In this document: positions 1 to 8,987 of the stretch, in pieces | Layout of the letters: the number at the start of each line of letters is the position of its first letter | Position numbering within the stretch: position 1 is the stretch's first letter | From: Streptomyces torulosus | GTDB lineage: Bacteria; Actinomycetota; Actinomycetes; Streptomycetales; Streptomycetaceae | Direction of reading: 5' to 3' | Assembly: GCF_001419765.1 (NCBI RefSeq) | Contig: NZ_LIRK01000018.1 | Coordinates: forward strand, 1-45,716 | Length of the DNA: 45,716 bases | Made by a program: the position numbers and the translations under genes | The notes under the pieces: generated by a model | Databases searched by the model: none | Told to the model about the DNA's origin: nothing | The model's input: the letters and a program-made list of their open reading frames with translations, nothing else

Positions 1-787
1 TCCCGGGACAACACACCTAGGGCGTCGGGTGAGGCCGTGGCGGCCCCGACTACCAGCAGCACGACCACAGATACTGCCTGGAGCAGAAGCAGGGGGGCAC
101 CCGGGGCGGTACGTGGTCTCTGACGCGGCGCGGGGCAAGACCGGCGGTGCGTACCGCTTCCCGGGGGCGGGGAGTGAGGGCATCGCCGAGCAGGACGCCG
201 CCCACCACGCACAGGCCGAATGCGGTGATGGCGAACACGGCCAGACCGGCCCAGCGGGCGTGGCGGTGCGCCCCGGCACGGAGGCGGGATTCGGACCAGT
301 TGGTATCGAGCATCTGGGGACGCCAGTGAATGGTGATGGCTGCGCGGATGACTGGCAGTGCCGCAAACCGTGCTTGTATCAAGCAGCGAGTACAGGATGC
401 TGTGGGCGGAATCTTGTGTCAACTGCCCGATACAATCGCTGGCCGGTAGCTGCTCGATACCGGTTGAACCGGCCAGCGAAGACGGCCTCGGGGATGTCAT
501 GGCTGGATGAGACCCAGGGCTCCGGAAACGTACGCGGCGTGACGGTGACGAGATTGATGTGTCCGGTCGGCCGGGCTCGCCGCGTTCCGTTGGTCGACAA
601 TTGGGCAACGGTCGTTCCGTCCCGCTGGAGTCGGAATGGCGCGGGGTGTGAGGGTGAAGCGCATGAAGTTTCCTACTGCCGTGCCGGCCTGCGCTGTCTG
701 CGCCGTCTGCGTTGGGCCCGCTCCGCGGGCCTCGTACGGTCCTGCGAGCGGTTCAAGCTGATGCCGATGCGGAGGGCACGTGGGGAT
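1..787. other. Left-edge region without a convincing intact gene
   Basis: Open frames exist on both strands here, but none gives a protein I recognise apart from the possible membrane-protein remnant at 50-313 (listed separately). The plus-strand frame that runs into the histidine kinase from position 29 has no domain-like composition before the kinase start at 788, so I treat it as fortuitous. No response-regulator gene is visible upstream of the kinase. Confidence 0.5.
50..313 (-). pseudogene. Possible remnant of a small membrane protein
   Basis: Reading from the ATG at 313, the frame begins MLDTNWSESRLRAGAHR and then shows one clean hydrophobic segment (roughly residues 22-46, WAGLAVFAITAFGLCVVGG and on) followed by a short charged tail. 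The last 15 or so residues before the TAG at 50-52 (rich in Cys, Ser and Trp) look like out-of-frame translation, so the original protein was probably longer and has been cut by rearrangement. I do not recognise the family. It could equally be a chance open frame. Confidence 0.25.
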
Positions 788-2062
788 ATGCGTGTGGGCA
801 CACGTTTACGGGGCCTGCGGATCGGCCTGCGTTTCAAGATCGGGATGACGATCGCCGCGACGGCCGCTGTGTCGGCAACGCTGACCGGCAGGTTCGTTCC
901 GGGGATCGTCCAGGACGACCGCCGTGACAGCGTCCTCGCCGAGTACCAGGAGGCCGCACGGCACTACCGGGAGGGCCGGGTCACGGCCGGTCTCGAAGTC
1001 GACCCGGTGAAGGTGCCGGAGGACCTGCGGCGCGCCGTTGGACCCGGAGGAGCCAGGTCGGTCACCTATCTGGAAGCGGACGCGTCGGGAACCACCGTCT
1101 GGGCCGCGGGCCCCGGTGAAGACGGCCAACTGCTGGCCTTCCGCCGCCATTTTCCCCAGACCCTTTTCGAGGACCTGGAACACGCCACCCGGAGCGCTGC
1201 CGTCGTCGGCGCGCTCGGCGCGAGCATCGTGGGCATCGGGCTGGCGGCCGCGATGGCCCGCCGGCTCCGGCGGTCCACTCGCCAGGTCGACCGGATCAAG
1301 GACGGGGAGCTGGACGCCCGACTGCCCCAGCGCGGGCGCGACGAGATCGCCCAGCTCTCCGCAGCCGTCAATGCGATGGCGCAGGCCCTCGCCGCCCGGA
1401 TCGAGACCGAACGCGCCGTGACGGCGAACATCGCGCACGAGCTGCGCACCCCGATTGCGGGACTGCTGACCGCGTCGAGCCTGCTCCCGGGGGACGACCG
1501 TCCGGCCGAAATGGTCCGCGAACGCGCCGTACGGCTGCGGGACCTGATGGAGGACGTCCTGGAGGTGGCCCGGATCGACAACGGGGGCGAGCGTGCCGAG
1601 CCGCGGGAGGTGGAACTCGCCGCGCTCGCCCGGCGCGTGGTCGCGGGCGTGCGGGCCGACCGGCCGCAGGCGGCTGTGGCAGTGGAGGTCATCCACGACA
1701 CCGTGCGGGAGACCGACCCGCGTCGCCTCGATCGTGTCCTCACCAACCTGGTCACCAACGCGCTGCGGCACGGCGCGGAGCCGGTGGTGGTGGAGGTCGA
1801 CGGCCCCGAACTGCGGGTCCGCGACCACGGCCCGGGCTTCCCGCCCGAGCTGATCGCCCACGGCCCTCAGCGGTTCCGCACCGGCGGCAACGGCGGCCTC
1901 GGCCTGGGCCTGGCCATCGCCACCGGACAGGCCGGAGTGATCGGGGCCCGCCTGCGCTGGCACAACCCGCCCGAGGGTGGCGCCGTCGCCACCATCACTC
2001 TCCCGCCGACACCCGCGGCCGAGGCGAGCCAGACGGTCAGGGGCGACGCCCCTTTTCACTGA
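788..2062 (+). CDS. Sensor histidine kinase (HAMP-DHp-HATPase), orphan
   Basis: A 424-residue membrane sensor kinase. A first hydrophobic segment (residues about 17-38) and a second (about 136-157) flank a roughly 95-residue extracytoplasmic region. A HAMP-like linker follows, then the dimerisation/phosphoacceptor box NIAHELRTP with His217. The ATPase domain has an N-box (TNLVTNALRHG, Asn320/Asn324), DHGPG at 346-350 and GLGLGLA at 370-376. Together these indicate ATP-dependent autophosphorylation and transfer to a response regulator. No regulator gene lies on either side, so the partner must be encoded elsewhere or was lost. The ATG at 788 is chosen because it directly precedes the first membrane segment; the open frame extends further upstream without meaningful protein. 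Codon 7 is TTA (806-808), which in Streptomyces implies dependence on the bldA tRNA. Decayed insertion sequences begin directly after its stop. Confidence 0.85.
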   Translation: MRVGTRLRGLRIGLRFKIGMTIAATAAVSATLTGRFVPGIVQDDRRDSVLAEYQEAARHYREGRVTAGLEVDPVKVPEDLRRAVGPGGARSVTYLEADASGTTVWAAGPGEDGQLLAFRRHFPQTLFEDLEHATRSAAVVGALGASIVGIGLAAAMARRLRRSTRQVDRIKDGELDARLPQRGRDEIAQLSAAVNAMAQALAARIETERAVTANIAHELRTPIAGLLTASSLLPGDDRPAEMVRERAVRLRDLMEDVLEVARIDNGGERAEPREVELAALARRVVAGVRADRPQAAVAVEVIHDTVRETDPRRLDRVLTNLVTNALRHGAEPVVVEVDGPELRVRDHGPGFPPELIAHGPQRFRTGGNGGLGLGLAIATGQAGVIGARLRWHNPPEGGAVATITLPPTPAAEASQTVRGDAPFH

Positions 2063-2231
2063 CCGCCAGAGGCTCGAGAGCGCCGGGCCAAGACGTTCGC
2101 GGAAGCCTTGACGGCGGTCGAGGCGTACCTGGAGATGCCGTACCGCATACGGCGCCGCCCCGAATCCTCAGCTGCCGACCGGCAACAACTCACGGACGAG
2201 GTGAGTGGCCTCTTGGCGCGCATGGCCTTCC
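2063..2231 (+). other. Unidentified coding remnant next to the IS110 fragment
   Basis: Between the kinase stop and the first recognisable IS110 residues, the plus strand reads AKTFAEALTAVEAYLEMPYR and continues to about residue LLARMAF with ordinary Streptomyces protein composition (rich in Ala, Glu, Leu and Arg). It has no obvious start and runs directly into transposase sequence in the same direction. It looks like a piece of an unrelated gene interrupted or fused by the insertion. No function can be assigned. Confidence 0.3.
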
Positions 2232-2775
2232 AAAGGACGCGTTCGTCATCGCCGACCAGGCACGCATGCGCCAGGCCCTTGGTCCCCTGCGGCCCGGCGA
2301 CGAGATAGCCGTTGACCTGCGCACCCTGACCGCGCGCCGCCTCGATCTGGTCAACGACCGGACCCGTCAGACCAACCGGCAGCGGGCTCAACTGCTGGAG
2401 TTCTTCCCAGCGTTGGAGCGCGTGCTGAACCTGAGCAAGAAGGGTCCGGTCGTCCTGCTGATCGGCTACCAGGTGCCATCCGCCGCAGCCGGGGCCAGGC
2501 AGATCGGAACCTGACTGGAGAACCGCAAGGTGAAGCGCCGCCGCGCTCGCCGAGACAGCCAGGGCGCAGCACACCGCGCTGCCGGGAGAGACCCTAGCGG
2601 CCGCCATGGTCGCCCGCATCGCCACAGTGATCCGGAGCCTGCCCGGCATGGGCACCCTCCTCGGCGCCGAGTTCATCGCCGCCACCGGTGGCGGTCTGGA
2701 GGCTTTCGGCACGGCCGACCGCCTCGCGTCCTTCTCGGGTCTCTCACCCGTGCCCCGGGACTCCGGCCGCGCAGG
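2232..2775 (+). pseudogene. Decayed IS110-family transposase fragment
   Basis: The reading KDAFVIADQARMRQALGPLR (from 2232) continues through PGDEIAVDLRTLTARRLDLV, the conserved RuvC-like DEDD half of IS110 transposases. It stops at 2512-2514. After a degraded stretch containing LENRKVK, the C-terminal transposase_20 region reappears in another frame (2606 on: MVARI, then SLPGMGTLLGAEFIAATGGG and SGLSPVPRDSGR). It breaks off near 2775, where IS701 sequence on the opposite strand begins. The N-terminal DEDD residues, part of the middle and the final C-terminal segment are missing, so no active transposase can be made. Confidence 0.85.
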
Positions 2776-3020
2776 TCGTCGCGGATGTCGTCGGGGTTCC
2801 AGCGGGCGCGGGAGAGCAGGTGCTGCAAGCCGTCGGGGGTGAAGTGGCCGGCGTGTTCGGCGAGCTGCCAACTATTCTTGCGGGCTACCGGGGCGAGCCG
2901 TGCGCGCACGTAGTCCCGCATCCGGCGGCGGGGTTCGACGCGGCCGAAGTGGTGCCCGATGGTGGTGAAGAGGTGGTCCAGGTCTCGGTCCCAGATCTCG
3001 GCTGCCTGTTCGGTGATCAC
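2776..3020 (-). pseudogene. IS701-family transposase, N-terminal fragment
   Basis: From the ATG at 3020 the minus strand encodes about 82 residues typical of the start of Streptomyces IS701 (DDE_5) transposases: MITEQAAEIWDRDLDHLFTT, then RVEPRRRMRDYVRARLAPV, RKNSWQLAEHAG, DGLQHLLSRARWNPDDIRDD. The protein is cut at the junction with the IS110 fragment, before the first catalytic Asp region. It is a dead remnant, transcribed away from the toxin gene to its right, and is related to the larger IS701 copy at 3768-4825 on the opposite strand. Confidence 0.85.
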
Positions 3021-3196
3021 GGCCTGAGGCTTCCCCGGCCCGGGACGATACTGGCGTCGTGGGCACTCCTTCGAGGGGCTCGCGGGCAGAAGCCGTCCGT
3101 GACAGCGTTCTGCCCGCTACACTCCCACCGCTCGACGTTTCCCCAGGTCAAGCCACGAAGTGCTGCTGGAGTACGTGATCTCGACGGTGAGGGGCG

Positions 3197-3679
3197 TCAA
3201 GGCGGCAGGTGTCCAGCGTGGATCATCTCGCCCGAGATCGACCATGCCGTCGCGGGCGTCGGCTCCTTCTCCGTCCACCCGAGTTCACCGCGACGGAGGG
3301 CGTCCCTTATCTCGCTGAGCTTCGCGGTCGTTGCCGGGGTCCGCTCCTGTGCTTGTTCAGCGAGTCGGAGGGCATCGTCGATCTCGCTGAGCTTCCTGGA
3401 GGACAGGACGGCCGCCCGCTCTATCAGGTCGTCCCGGGACACGGTGGTCAGCCACGTGCACGGGGTGAAGCCTGGACGCGGGAACGCGAGCCGCAGCACG
3501 CCTTCGAGCGGTAGCCCTTCACCGGCACCGACCGTCACTTCGATGCCCAGACCGCTGATGTCGAGGCCCGCCGGAGCGACGACCTGCATCACCTGGAACC
3601 CGGACGCGTCGTCTCCTGACAGCAGTACGACCAACCTCCGCTCGTCGAACTGGACCCACCAGACTTCGCCACGTTGCAC
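3197..3679 (-). CDS. MazF/PemK-like toxin-family protein
   Basis: About 160 residues starting at the GTG at 3679, which has a strong ribosome site (GGAGG, five bases upstream). The N-terminus VQRGEVWWVQFDERR followed by VVLLSGDD is the characteristic beta-barrel start of MazF/PemK-like endoribonucleases. A hydrophobic central part and the helix with DDLIERAAVLSSRKLSEIDDA follow. The usual MazF end (KLSEIxDALR) appears twice, as KLSEIDDALRLAE and KLSEIRDALRRGE, after which about 25 extra residues end the protein. No antitoxin-like gene is adjacent. The gene is bracketed by two decayed IS701 copies, so it may be a stranded cargo gene. RNase activity is inferred from the family only. Confidence 0.7.
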   Translation of the reverse strand: MQRGEVWWVQFDERRLVVLLSGDDASGFQVMQVVAPAGLDISGLGIEVTVGAGEGLPLEGVLRLAFPRPGFTPCTWLTTVSRDDLIERAAVLSSRKLSEIDDALRLAEQAQERTPATTAKLSEIRDALRRGELGWTEKEPTPATAWSISGEMIHAGHLPP

Positions 3680-3767
3680 AAGCCCTCCGATGCACAGGAT
3701 GGCAGGCAGACGCTGCGCGACCTGACGCGGTGTGGACACGGGTGCGGCCACCGTTGATCATCGGTGT

Positions 3768-4825
3768 GTGAAGACAAACGATCATGCGGTGGCCGCAGGT
3801 CACAGCGTAGACCCTGCCTGCTGGCAGGAGACGCTCGAGGGCCTGATGAGGCGGATAGCGGGACGCTTCACACGGGTCGAATCCCGACGCCGGGCCCGGA
3901 AGTTGGTACTCGGCCTGTTGTCGCACCTGCCGCGCAAGAACTGCTGGACCATCGCCGAGTGGGCCGGGGACAGGACCCCGGACGGCATGCAGCACCTGCT
4001 CGGGCGGGCCAAGTGGGATGCCGACCAGGTCCGCGACGAGCTGGGTGACTGCGTGGTGGAGCATCTGCACGCCGTCTACCTGGTCCACGTCGGCCGCCGC
4101 GGGCACGCCGCACTGGACCGGGAACTCTATGTTCCGCGTTCCTGGACCTCCGATCCCGACCGCTGCCGGGGCCGCCGGCCCCGGTGACAATACGGAGTTC
4201 GCGACCAAGCCGGAGCTGGCCGCTCGCATGGTCACCCGATTCCTCGACGCCGGCCATCGGGCCGCCTGGGTCGCGGGAGACGAGGTCTACGGCTGCAACC
4301 CGAGGCTGCGCACCGCGCTGGAGGAACGCGGCACCGGCTACGTCCTCGCGGTGGCCTGCTCGCACGAAGTCACCGCAGGCGCCGGGAGGTTTCGCGCCGA
4401 CATGTTGGCCAGGAAGGTGCCCAAGAGTGCCTGGCAGAAGCTGTCCGCAGGGGCGGAGCCAAGGGCCACCGCTTCTACGACTGGGCCGTCATCGACCTCA
4501 CCGATCCCCGGCCCGGGAGCCGGCAGCTGCTGATCCGCCGCAACCGCAGCACCGGCGAACGTGCCTACCACCGCTGCTACTCGCCTGCCGCAGTGCCGCT
4601 GACCACCCTGGTGCGCGTCGCTGGGTCAAGGTGGCGGGTCGAGGAGTCCCGCTGGGTCACCCTGGCCATGCTCGCGCATGCCTTCCTCGCTGTCCTCCGC
4701 GCGAACGAACACGAGGGTCATCCCTCGCCCGACGAGGTGATACCGCTCACTGGTCCGTCTGGCGACGCCGCCACCAGGCCCGATCCCAGACCAGCCACTA
4801 CCGGCGTCAAGCCGCTCAAGCATGA
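3768..4825 (+). pseudogene. IS701-family transposase with deletions and frameshifts
   Basis: The frame starts at the GTG at 3768 (VKTNDHAVAAG) and follows the IS701 order: RKNCWTIAEWAGDRTPDG, ELGDCVVEHLHAVYLV, RELYVPRSWTSDPDRC, ATKPELAARMVTRFLDAG, WVAGDEVYGCNP, YVLAVACSHEVTAGAG, FYDWAVIDL, LTTLVRVAGSRWRVEE, RWVTLAMLAHAFLAV and finally WRRRHQARSQTSHY. From memory of the family, three segments are absent: the block carrying the first catalytic Asp (between EHL and VYLV), the block after RWRVEE, and a block after IPLT. One-base shifts occur near 4165 and near 4455. The result is an inactive element whose outline is still complete from start to stop. Confidence 0.88.
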
Positions 4826-4869
4826 AGATCACGATTCTGTCAGCTTGCTGGCGGACCCTTTGTGGTGGG

Positions 4870-6088
4870 TGTTGGTGGTGATTTCGGAGTCTGGGCAGGT
4901 TGCGTGCCCGGCTGTCGCGTCGGGTGGGCGCCGGGTTCCACGGCTCAGGTGGGCTCGTGCTCCTCGCAGGGACGGAAAGGGCTGGGCAGCCTGGGTTTGA
5001 GAGGGCGTGGAGCCGGTCCAGGGCGTCGGTGATCACGTCGGTCCATGGCCGATGCCCGGCGAGGCGGAGGATGCGGCGGCGGCCGGTGGTGACGAGCTGG
5101 GCGGCGGTGGAGAAGAGACGGAGCCGCAAGCGGCGGGGCTCCCAGAGCCGGACGGTGCCGGTCAGGGCGAGCAGGGGCATCCCGGCGAGCAGGTCCAGGG
5201 CGATCTGGATGATCTCCAGCCAGATCTGGTTCTGCGCGGTGTCGTGCGGTGGCAGATTGCGCAGGCCGGTGGCGCGGGCGGCGCGGATGCGGTCCTCGGC
5301 CCGGGCTCGCTGGCGGTGACGCAGTTCGAGGGCGGCGATCGGCTTGGCCGCCGTGTTGGTGGCGAAACAGGTCAGCCGCATGCCGTCGGCATCGGCATCG
5401 GCATCGGTGTCGGTGAAGCGCAACTGGGTGCCGGGGTGCGGGCGTTCCTCGCGCACGATCAGCCGTAGCCCGTTGGGCCAGCCCGTCAGGCAGTCGCCGG
5501 CGAGTTCGGCGACCCAGGCGCCGTCGCGGATGTCGCCGTCGGGTTCGACGGCCGGTGTCCAGGCCGAGGCCGGGACCTTCAGGACGGCGTGGTGGATGGC
5601 GTCGGTGATGGTCATGCCGACCGAGTACTCGACGGAGCCGCCCCGGCCGTGGTCGACGAACCCCGTCAGCGGGTGGTGGCCGAAGGTCTTCTGCCAGGTC
5701 GCGGTGGCGTCCTGCGTCTCGGAGTGGGCCGGCACGAGAACGCCGTCGACGTGCACGATCACCTGGCCGCCCGCGTCCGGCGCCCCATCACCGGCCAACT
5801 TCCAGACGTGTTCGCGCACTTCGGCCCGGGCGGTGCGCAGCGGGGCCAGGACTCGCTTGCCACCCGTCGCCAGCTTGCTGACCAGGCGGAAGACCCGTCT
5901 GGTCGGAGGCCACTGGTGCGAACACGGCCGGCTCGGCCCGCAGCAGGGCCACATCGGCCAGGCAGTCCCCGCCCGGCGCGACCGCGAGCGCCACATCCAG
6001 CAGGATCTTGCCGGGATCGTGCACCGCGCGGGCCTTCCGCCACGCCGTACTCCAACTCCTGAGACCAAGCGTCCGTGCTGGGAACATC
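4870..6088 (-). pseudogene. IS1380-family transposase, frameshifted
   Basis: On the minus strand the N-terminal part reads ARAVHDPGKILLDVALAV and GDCLADVALLRAEPAVFAPV in one frame. From about 5900 leftwards the protein continues in another frame with VLAPLRTARAEVREHVWKLA, GQVIVHVDGVLVPAHSETQ, TWQKTFGHHPLTGFVDHG and the C-terminal half including AAKPIAALELRHRQRARAED. This is the IS1380 (DDE) order, with the catalytic Asp in HVDG. The first 40 or so residues expected before ARAVHDPG are missing or unreadable. The stop is unclear because the frame runs on towards the IS701 copy. A short GCATCG repeat at about 5388-5408 gives an odd run of Asp-Ala in the protein. Confidence 0.85.
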
Positions 6089-6246
6089 CGGCACGGTCGG
6101 TGGGGTTGATCAAAAGAGGGGCCGGGACCACACACGCCGGGATCACGGGGACCGTAAGGTCGTCCGCCGCGCTGGGGTCCGGACCTCATGGTCGCGGCAT
6201 GCCGCCGCACTTGGATCAAGACATATGTCTGTAGGAGGACTGATTC

Positions 6247-7083
6247 GTGGCTGGACGGCCCCTGACGCTCATGGCAGTACACGCCCACCCGGACGACGAG
6301 GCCACGGGAACCGGAGGGGTCCTCGCGCGGTACGCGGCGGAAGGCATCCGCACGGTTCTCGTGACGTGTACCGACGGCGGCTGCGGTGACGGGCCTGGGG
6401 GTGTCAAGCCGGGCGACCCAGGACACGATCCGGCTGCGGTCGCCTCGATCCGCCGGCAAGAACTCGAGGCCAGCTGCGAGGTCCTGAAGATCAGCGATCT
6501 GGAGATGCTCGGCTACGCCGACTCCGGGATGGTGGGCTGGCCGAGCAACGACGCCCCCGAATCCTTCTGGCAGACCCCCGTGGAGAAGGGCGCGGCCCGA
6601 CTCGCGGAACTCATGCGGCACTACCGACCTGATGTGGTCGTCACCTACGACGAGAACGGCTTCTACGGTCACCCCGACCACATCCAGGCCCACCGCATCA
6701 CGATGGCGGCGCTGGAGATGACCGAGGACCTGGCACCGAAGGTGTACTGGACCACGATGCCCCGCTCGACGATGCGGCGGTTCGGCGAGCTCATGCGCGA
6801 GTTCAATCCGGACATGCCGGAGCCGGACCCCGCCGAGGCCGCCGCGCTGGCCGAGATCGGCCTCCCCGACGATGAGATCACCACGTGGGTGGACACCACC
6901 GCGTTCAGCGGTCAGAAGTTCGACGCGCTGGCGGCGCACGCCAGCCAGGGCGAGAACATCTTCTTCCTCGGGATGGGCAAGGAGAGGTTCGGCGAGTTCA
7001 TGGGCATGGAGACGTTCGTACGCGTCCAGGACACCACCGGCGCTGCCCTACCCGAGAGTGATCTCTTCGCCGGCCTGCGCTGA
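6247..7083 (+). CDS. PIG-L/LmbE-family zinc deacetylase
   Basis: A 278-residue protein starting at GTG 6247 with a perfect AGGAGG at 6233-6238. It carries the family signature AHPDDE (His14, Asp16/Asp17, Glu18) and the second zinc motif GHPDH (His142-His145), so His14, Asp17 and His145 should bind the catalytic zinc. The family hydrolyses N-acetyl or amide groups on sugars and mycothiol-like thiols. The general layout resembles MshB/Mca-type enzymes of actinobacteria, but the substrate cannot be told from sequence. It lies between the IS graveyard and a broken TetR gene in the same direction. It may once have been controlled by that regulator. Confidence 0.9.
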   Translation: MAGRPLTLMAVHAHPDDEATGTGGVLARYAAEGIRTVLVTCTDGGCGDGPGGVKPGDPGHDPAAVASIRRQELEASCEVLKISDLEMLGYADSGMVGWPSNDAPESFWQTPVEKGAARLAELMRHYRPDVVVTYDENGFYGHPDHIQAHRITMAALEMTEDLAPKVYWTTMPRSTMRRFGELMREFNPDMPEPDPAEAAALAEIGLPDDEITTWVDTTAFSGQKFDALAAHASQGENIFFLGMGKERFGEFMGMETFVRVQDTTGAALPESDLFAGLR

Positions 7084-7325
7084 TCCGCGCGTCCGACCGG
7101 CAGGGGAGGCACACGGGCTGAACGGCGTGATCGAGCGGCTGCGCCCTCATTCCCGTGGGCCGGCCGGATCGCTCCCGCCACGGCCCCGCGAGCGTCCATG
7201 GGTGGGCGGTCGAGCGGGCACCGCCCACGGCGACGGTCGGGCGCAGGACCCTCCCGTACCTGCGCCGCCTCCGGGTAGGGTCTTCGCGTCAGACCGCCAG
7301 GCGGTTGATTGCATGGGCAGGGCCA

Positions 7326-7917
7326 GTGCGCAGGGTCAGCGTGGAGGAGAGGCGCGAGAGCGTCGTTCGCGCTGCGATCACCGAGTTCGCGATCGCCGGG
7401 TACCGCGGGACCACCACCGCGGCGATCGCCAAGCGGGCCGGCGTCGCACAGCCGTATCTCTTCCGACTCTTTCCGGACAAGAAGGCGATCTTCGTCGCCG
7501 CTCTGGCGCGGAGCAGGGGAAGACACTCGGCTGACTTTCGAGAGGGCGGCCGACGCGGTGGAGTGCGGCGAGCAGGCTCTCCAGGCCATGACCGACGCTT
7601 ACACCTAGTTGATCTCGACGCGCCCGGAAACGCTTGTGGTGCAGATGCAGGGATACGCCACCGTGGCGGCGGCCGAGGCGCGGGGCGAGGATGCGATCGG
7701 CGAGCGCGTCCGGGACGGATGGATGAGGATCCGGGAGACCGTGCACCTGTCGCTGGGTGCCGATGCCGGCCGGACTGCGGACTTCTTCGCCTGCGGGAAG
7801 TTCGGCACCGCCCTCGCGGCCACGGGGTTCCGGCCGAACGCCGGGCGGCCGAACGCCGGGCGGCAGGGCAGCGCCGCCGAGAAGGTCAGCGCACGCCCGC
7901 CGCGTCGAGCAGGGTGA
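7326..7917 (+). pseudogene. TetR-family regulator, frameshift plus stop
   Basis: From the GTG at 7326 the frame encodes a normal TetR DNA-binding domain: RRESVVRAAITEFAIAGYRG, TTTAAIAKRAGVAQPYLFRL, FPDKKAIFVAALARS. Near 7515 the frame shifts by one, after which EDTRLTFERAADAVECG follows in the next frame. That frame hits a TAG at 7606-7608, directly before the typical LISTRPETLVVQMQGYA continuation. The ligand-binding part runs on to about FFACGKFGTALAATGF, then ends in a 15-bp tandem duplication and meets the convergent TetR gene. A truncated DNA-binding fragment could still be made, but full-length repressor cannot. Confidence 0.8.
7831..7860. repeat. Perfect 15-bp tandem duplication
   Basis: CGGCCGAACGCCGGG occurs twice in immediate succession (7831-7845 and 7846-7860) at the end of the broken TetR gene. 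Being a multiple of three, it duplicates five codons in the remnant frame. It probably reflects replication slippage in non-selected sequence. Confidence 0.8.
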
Positions 7918-8455
7918 TCACCGTGGGCGCGAGGAGCCCCAGCAGTTCGTCCGCGCCGATACCGGCTCGGGCGCTGCCCCCGTCGAAGACCAGGCTGAGC
8001 TGCCGGGCCAGCAGACCCGGATCGTTCGCCCCGCCCCGCTCGGCCTCGGCACGGAAGAACGCGGTCAGCTTCTCCTTGACCTGACGGGCGACCCGGCTCG
8101 CGGGGTGACCGGGGTCCTTCAGTTCGATCTGCGCGGCCAGGAAGGGACAACCATAGAACTCGGGCGCACCCGACTGCGTTTCCACCTGCTCGAAGACATG
8201 CAGGATCCGCTCCCGGGGTGAACGGTCGTCGTCCGCCGCGGGCAGGAGTGCGGCCGCATAGGCGGACGTGCGCCGCTCCAGACTCGCCGCCAGCAACTCG
8301 TCCTTGCTCTCGAACAGTTGGTACATGGAGCGCTTGGACACTCCCGCCGCCTTGCAGAGCGCCTCGACGCCGATACCGACACCGTCTCGGTAGGTGAGCG
8401 CGGCCGCCGCCTCCAGCAGTCGCTCCCGGGGGCTTGGCTTCACTTCGGTGGTCAT
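7886..8455 (-). CDS. TetR-family repressor of the SDR/hydrolase locus
   Basis: A 189-residue TetR-type repressor. The N-terminal helix-turn-helix spans about residues 10-57 (PRERLLEAAAALTYRDGVG, CKAAGVSKRSMYQLFESKDE), followed by an all-helical ligand-binding domain with FYGCPFLAAQIELKDP. No Shine-Dalgarno sequence precedes the ATG at 8455. A TAATCT box (minus strand, 8467-8462) lies six bases upstream, so the transcript may be leaderless. A perfect AAACCGATCGGTTT palindrome at 8488-8501 just upstream should give autoregulation. The same site occurs twice over the promoter of the divergent dehydrogenase gene, making this the likely repressor of that unit. The inducer is unknown. Confidence 0.88.
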   Translation of the reverse strand: MTTEVKPSPRERLLEAAAALTYRDGVGIGVEALCKAAGVSKRSMYQLFESKDELLAASLERRTSAYAAALLPAADDDRSPRERILHVFEQVETQSGAPEFYGCPFLAAQIELKDPGHPASRVARQVKEKLTAFFRAEAERGGANDPGLLARQLSLVFDGGSARAGIGADELLGLLAPTVITLLDAAGVR

Positions 8456-8487
8456 AGCACGAGATTAGCCCACGGAGAAGTAAAAGA

Positions 8488-8501
8488 AAACCGATCGGTT
8501 T
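8488..8501. promoter_or_regulatory. TetR operator 1 (autoregulatory)
   Basis: AAACCGATCGGTTT, a perfect 14-bp palindrome 33 bp upstream of the TetR start. It is identical in its core to the two sites in front of the SDR gene at 9192-9205 and 9216-9229. Confidence 0.85.
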
Positions 8502-8589
8502 CCGCGATGGTGCCCCACCCCGGGGGAGGTGACGGGCGGCCTGACCTGCGCGGGGGCCGCCGCCTTCTCCGGCGCTGTCTCCGGTCCAT

Positions 8590-8934
8590 CTCCTGTGAAC
8601 TCCTGGTTGGCCACGCTGCGGGCCGGGGACCGGCAGTCGTCTCGGTCCCTCCGGACCGCCATCGCGATCAGACTGCGGGTGCCGGGCAGCGCCGACTGCG
8701 CGTACGCGCGCTCACCTGCCAGGTCGGGGTGGTCCAGGCTCACCGCCGCCGCGTCGTCCGTACCGGCCGCCAGACACAGCTCGCGCAGCCAGGCCGCGTC
8801 GATCACCGCCGGCGAGCGCACCGCCCCTCCGTCACCGCGCCGGGCCAGTACGGCCCGTACGGGTGAGCGGCCAGCTTCGCGGGGAGCCTGGGACCGGGCA
8901 GTCGTCGCCCCTCGGCGTCGCGCGCGGCAGTCAT
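8590..8934 (-). pseudogene. Truncated paralogue of the 4Fe-4S/SCP2 protein
   Basis: In the minus-strand frame between about 8811 and 8590 the protein reads IDAAWLRELCLAAGTDDAAA, YAQSALPGTRSLIAMAVRR and CRSPARSVANQEF. This matches residues 29-98 of the intact Fe-S protein at 12162-13505 (LDAAWLRRLCLDAGADD, AALPGVRTLISIVTR, IRTPARSVANLEF). All later parts, including both Fe-S motifs and the SCP2 domain, are missing. An ATG at 8934 opens a different frame (MTAARDAEGRRLPGPRLPAK) that ends at a TGA before the conserved part, suggesting a further frameshift. Two degenerate copies of the TetR operator lie upstream at 8988-9023, as if the lost gene had belonged to the same regulon. Confidence 0.7.
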
Positions 8935-8987
8935 CCGTGCTCCTCGTGACTCGGGTCCGGTGCTCGCCCGCGCGCACGCGCGATGCG

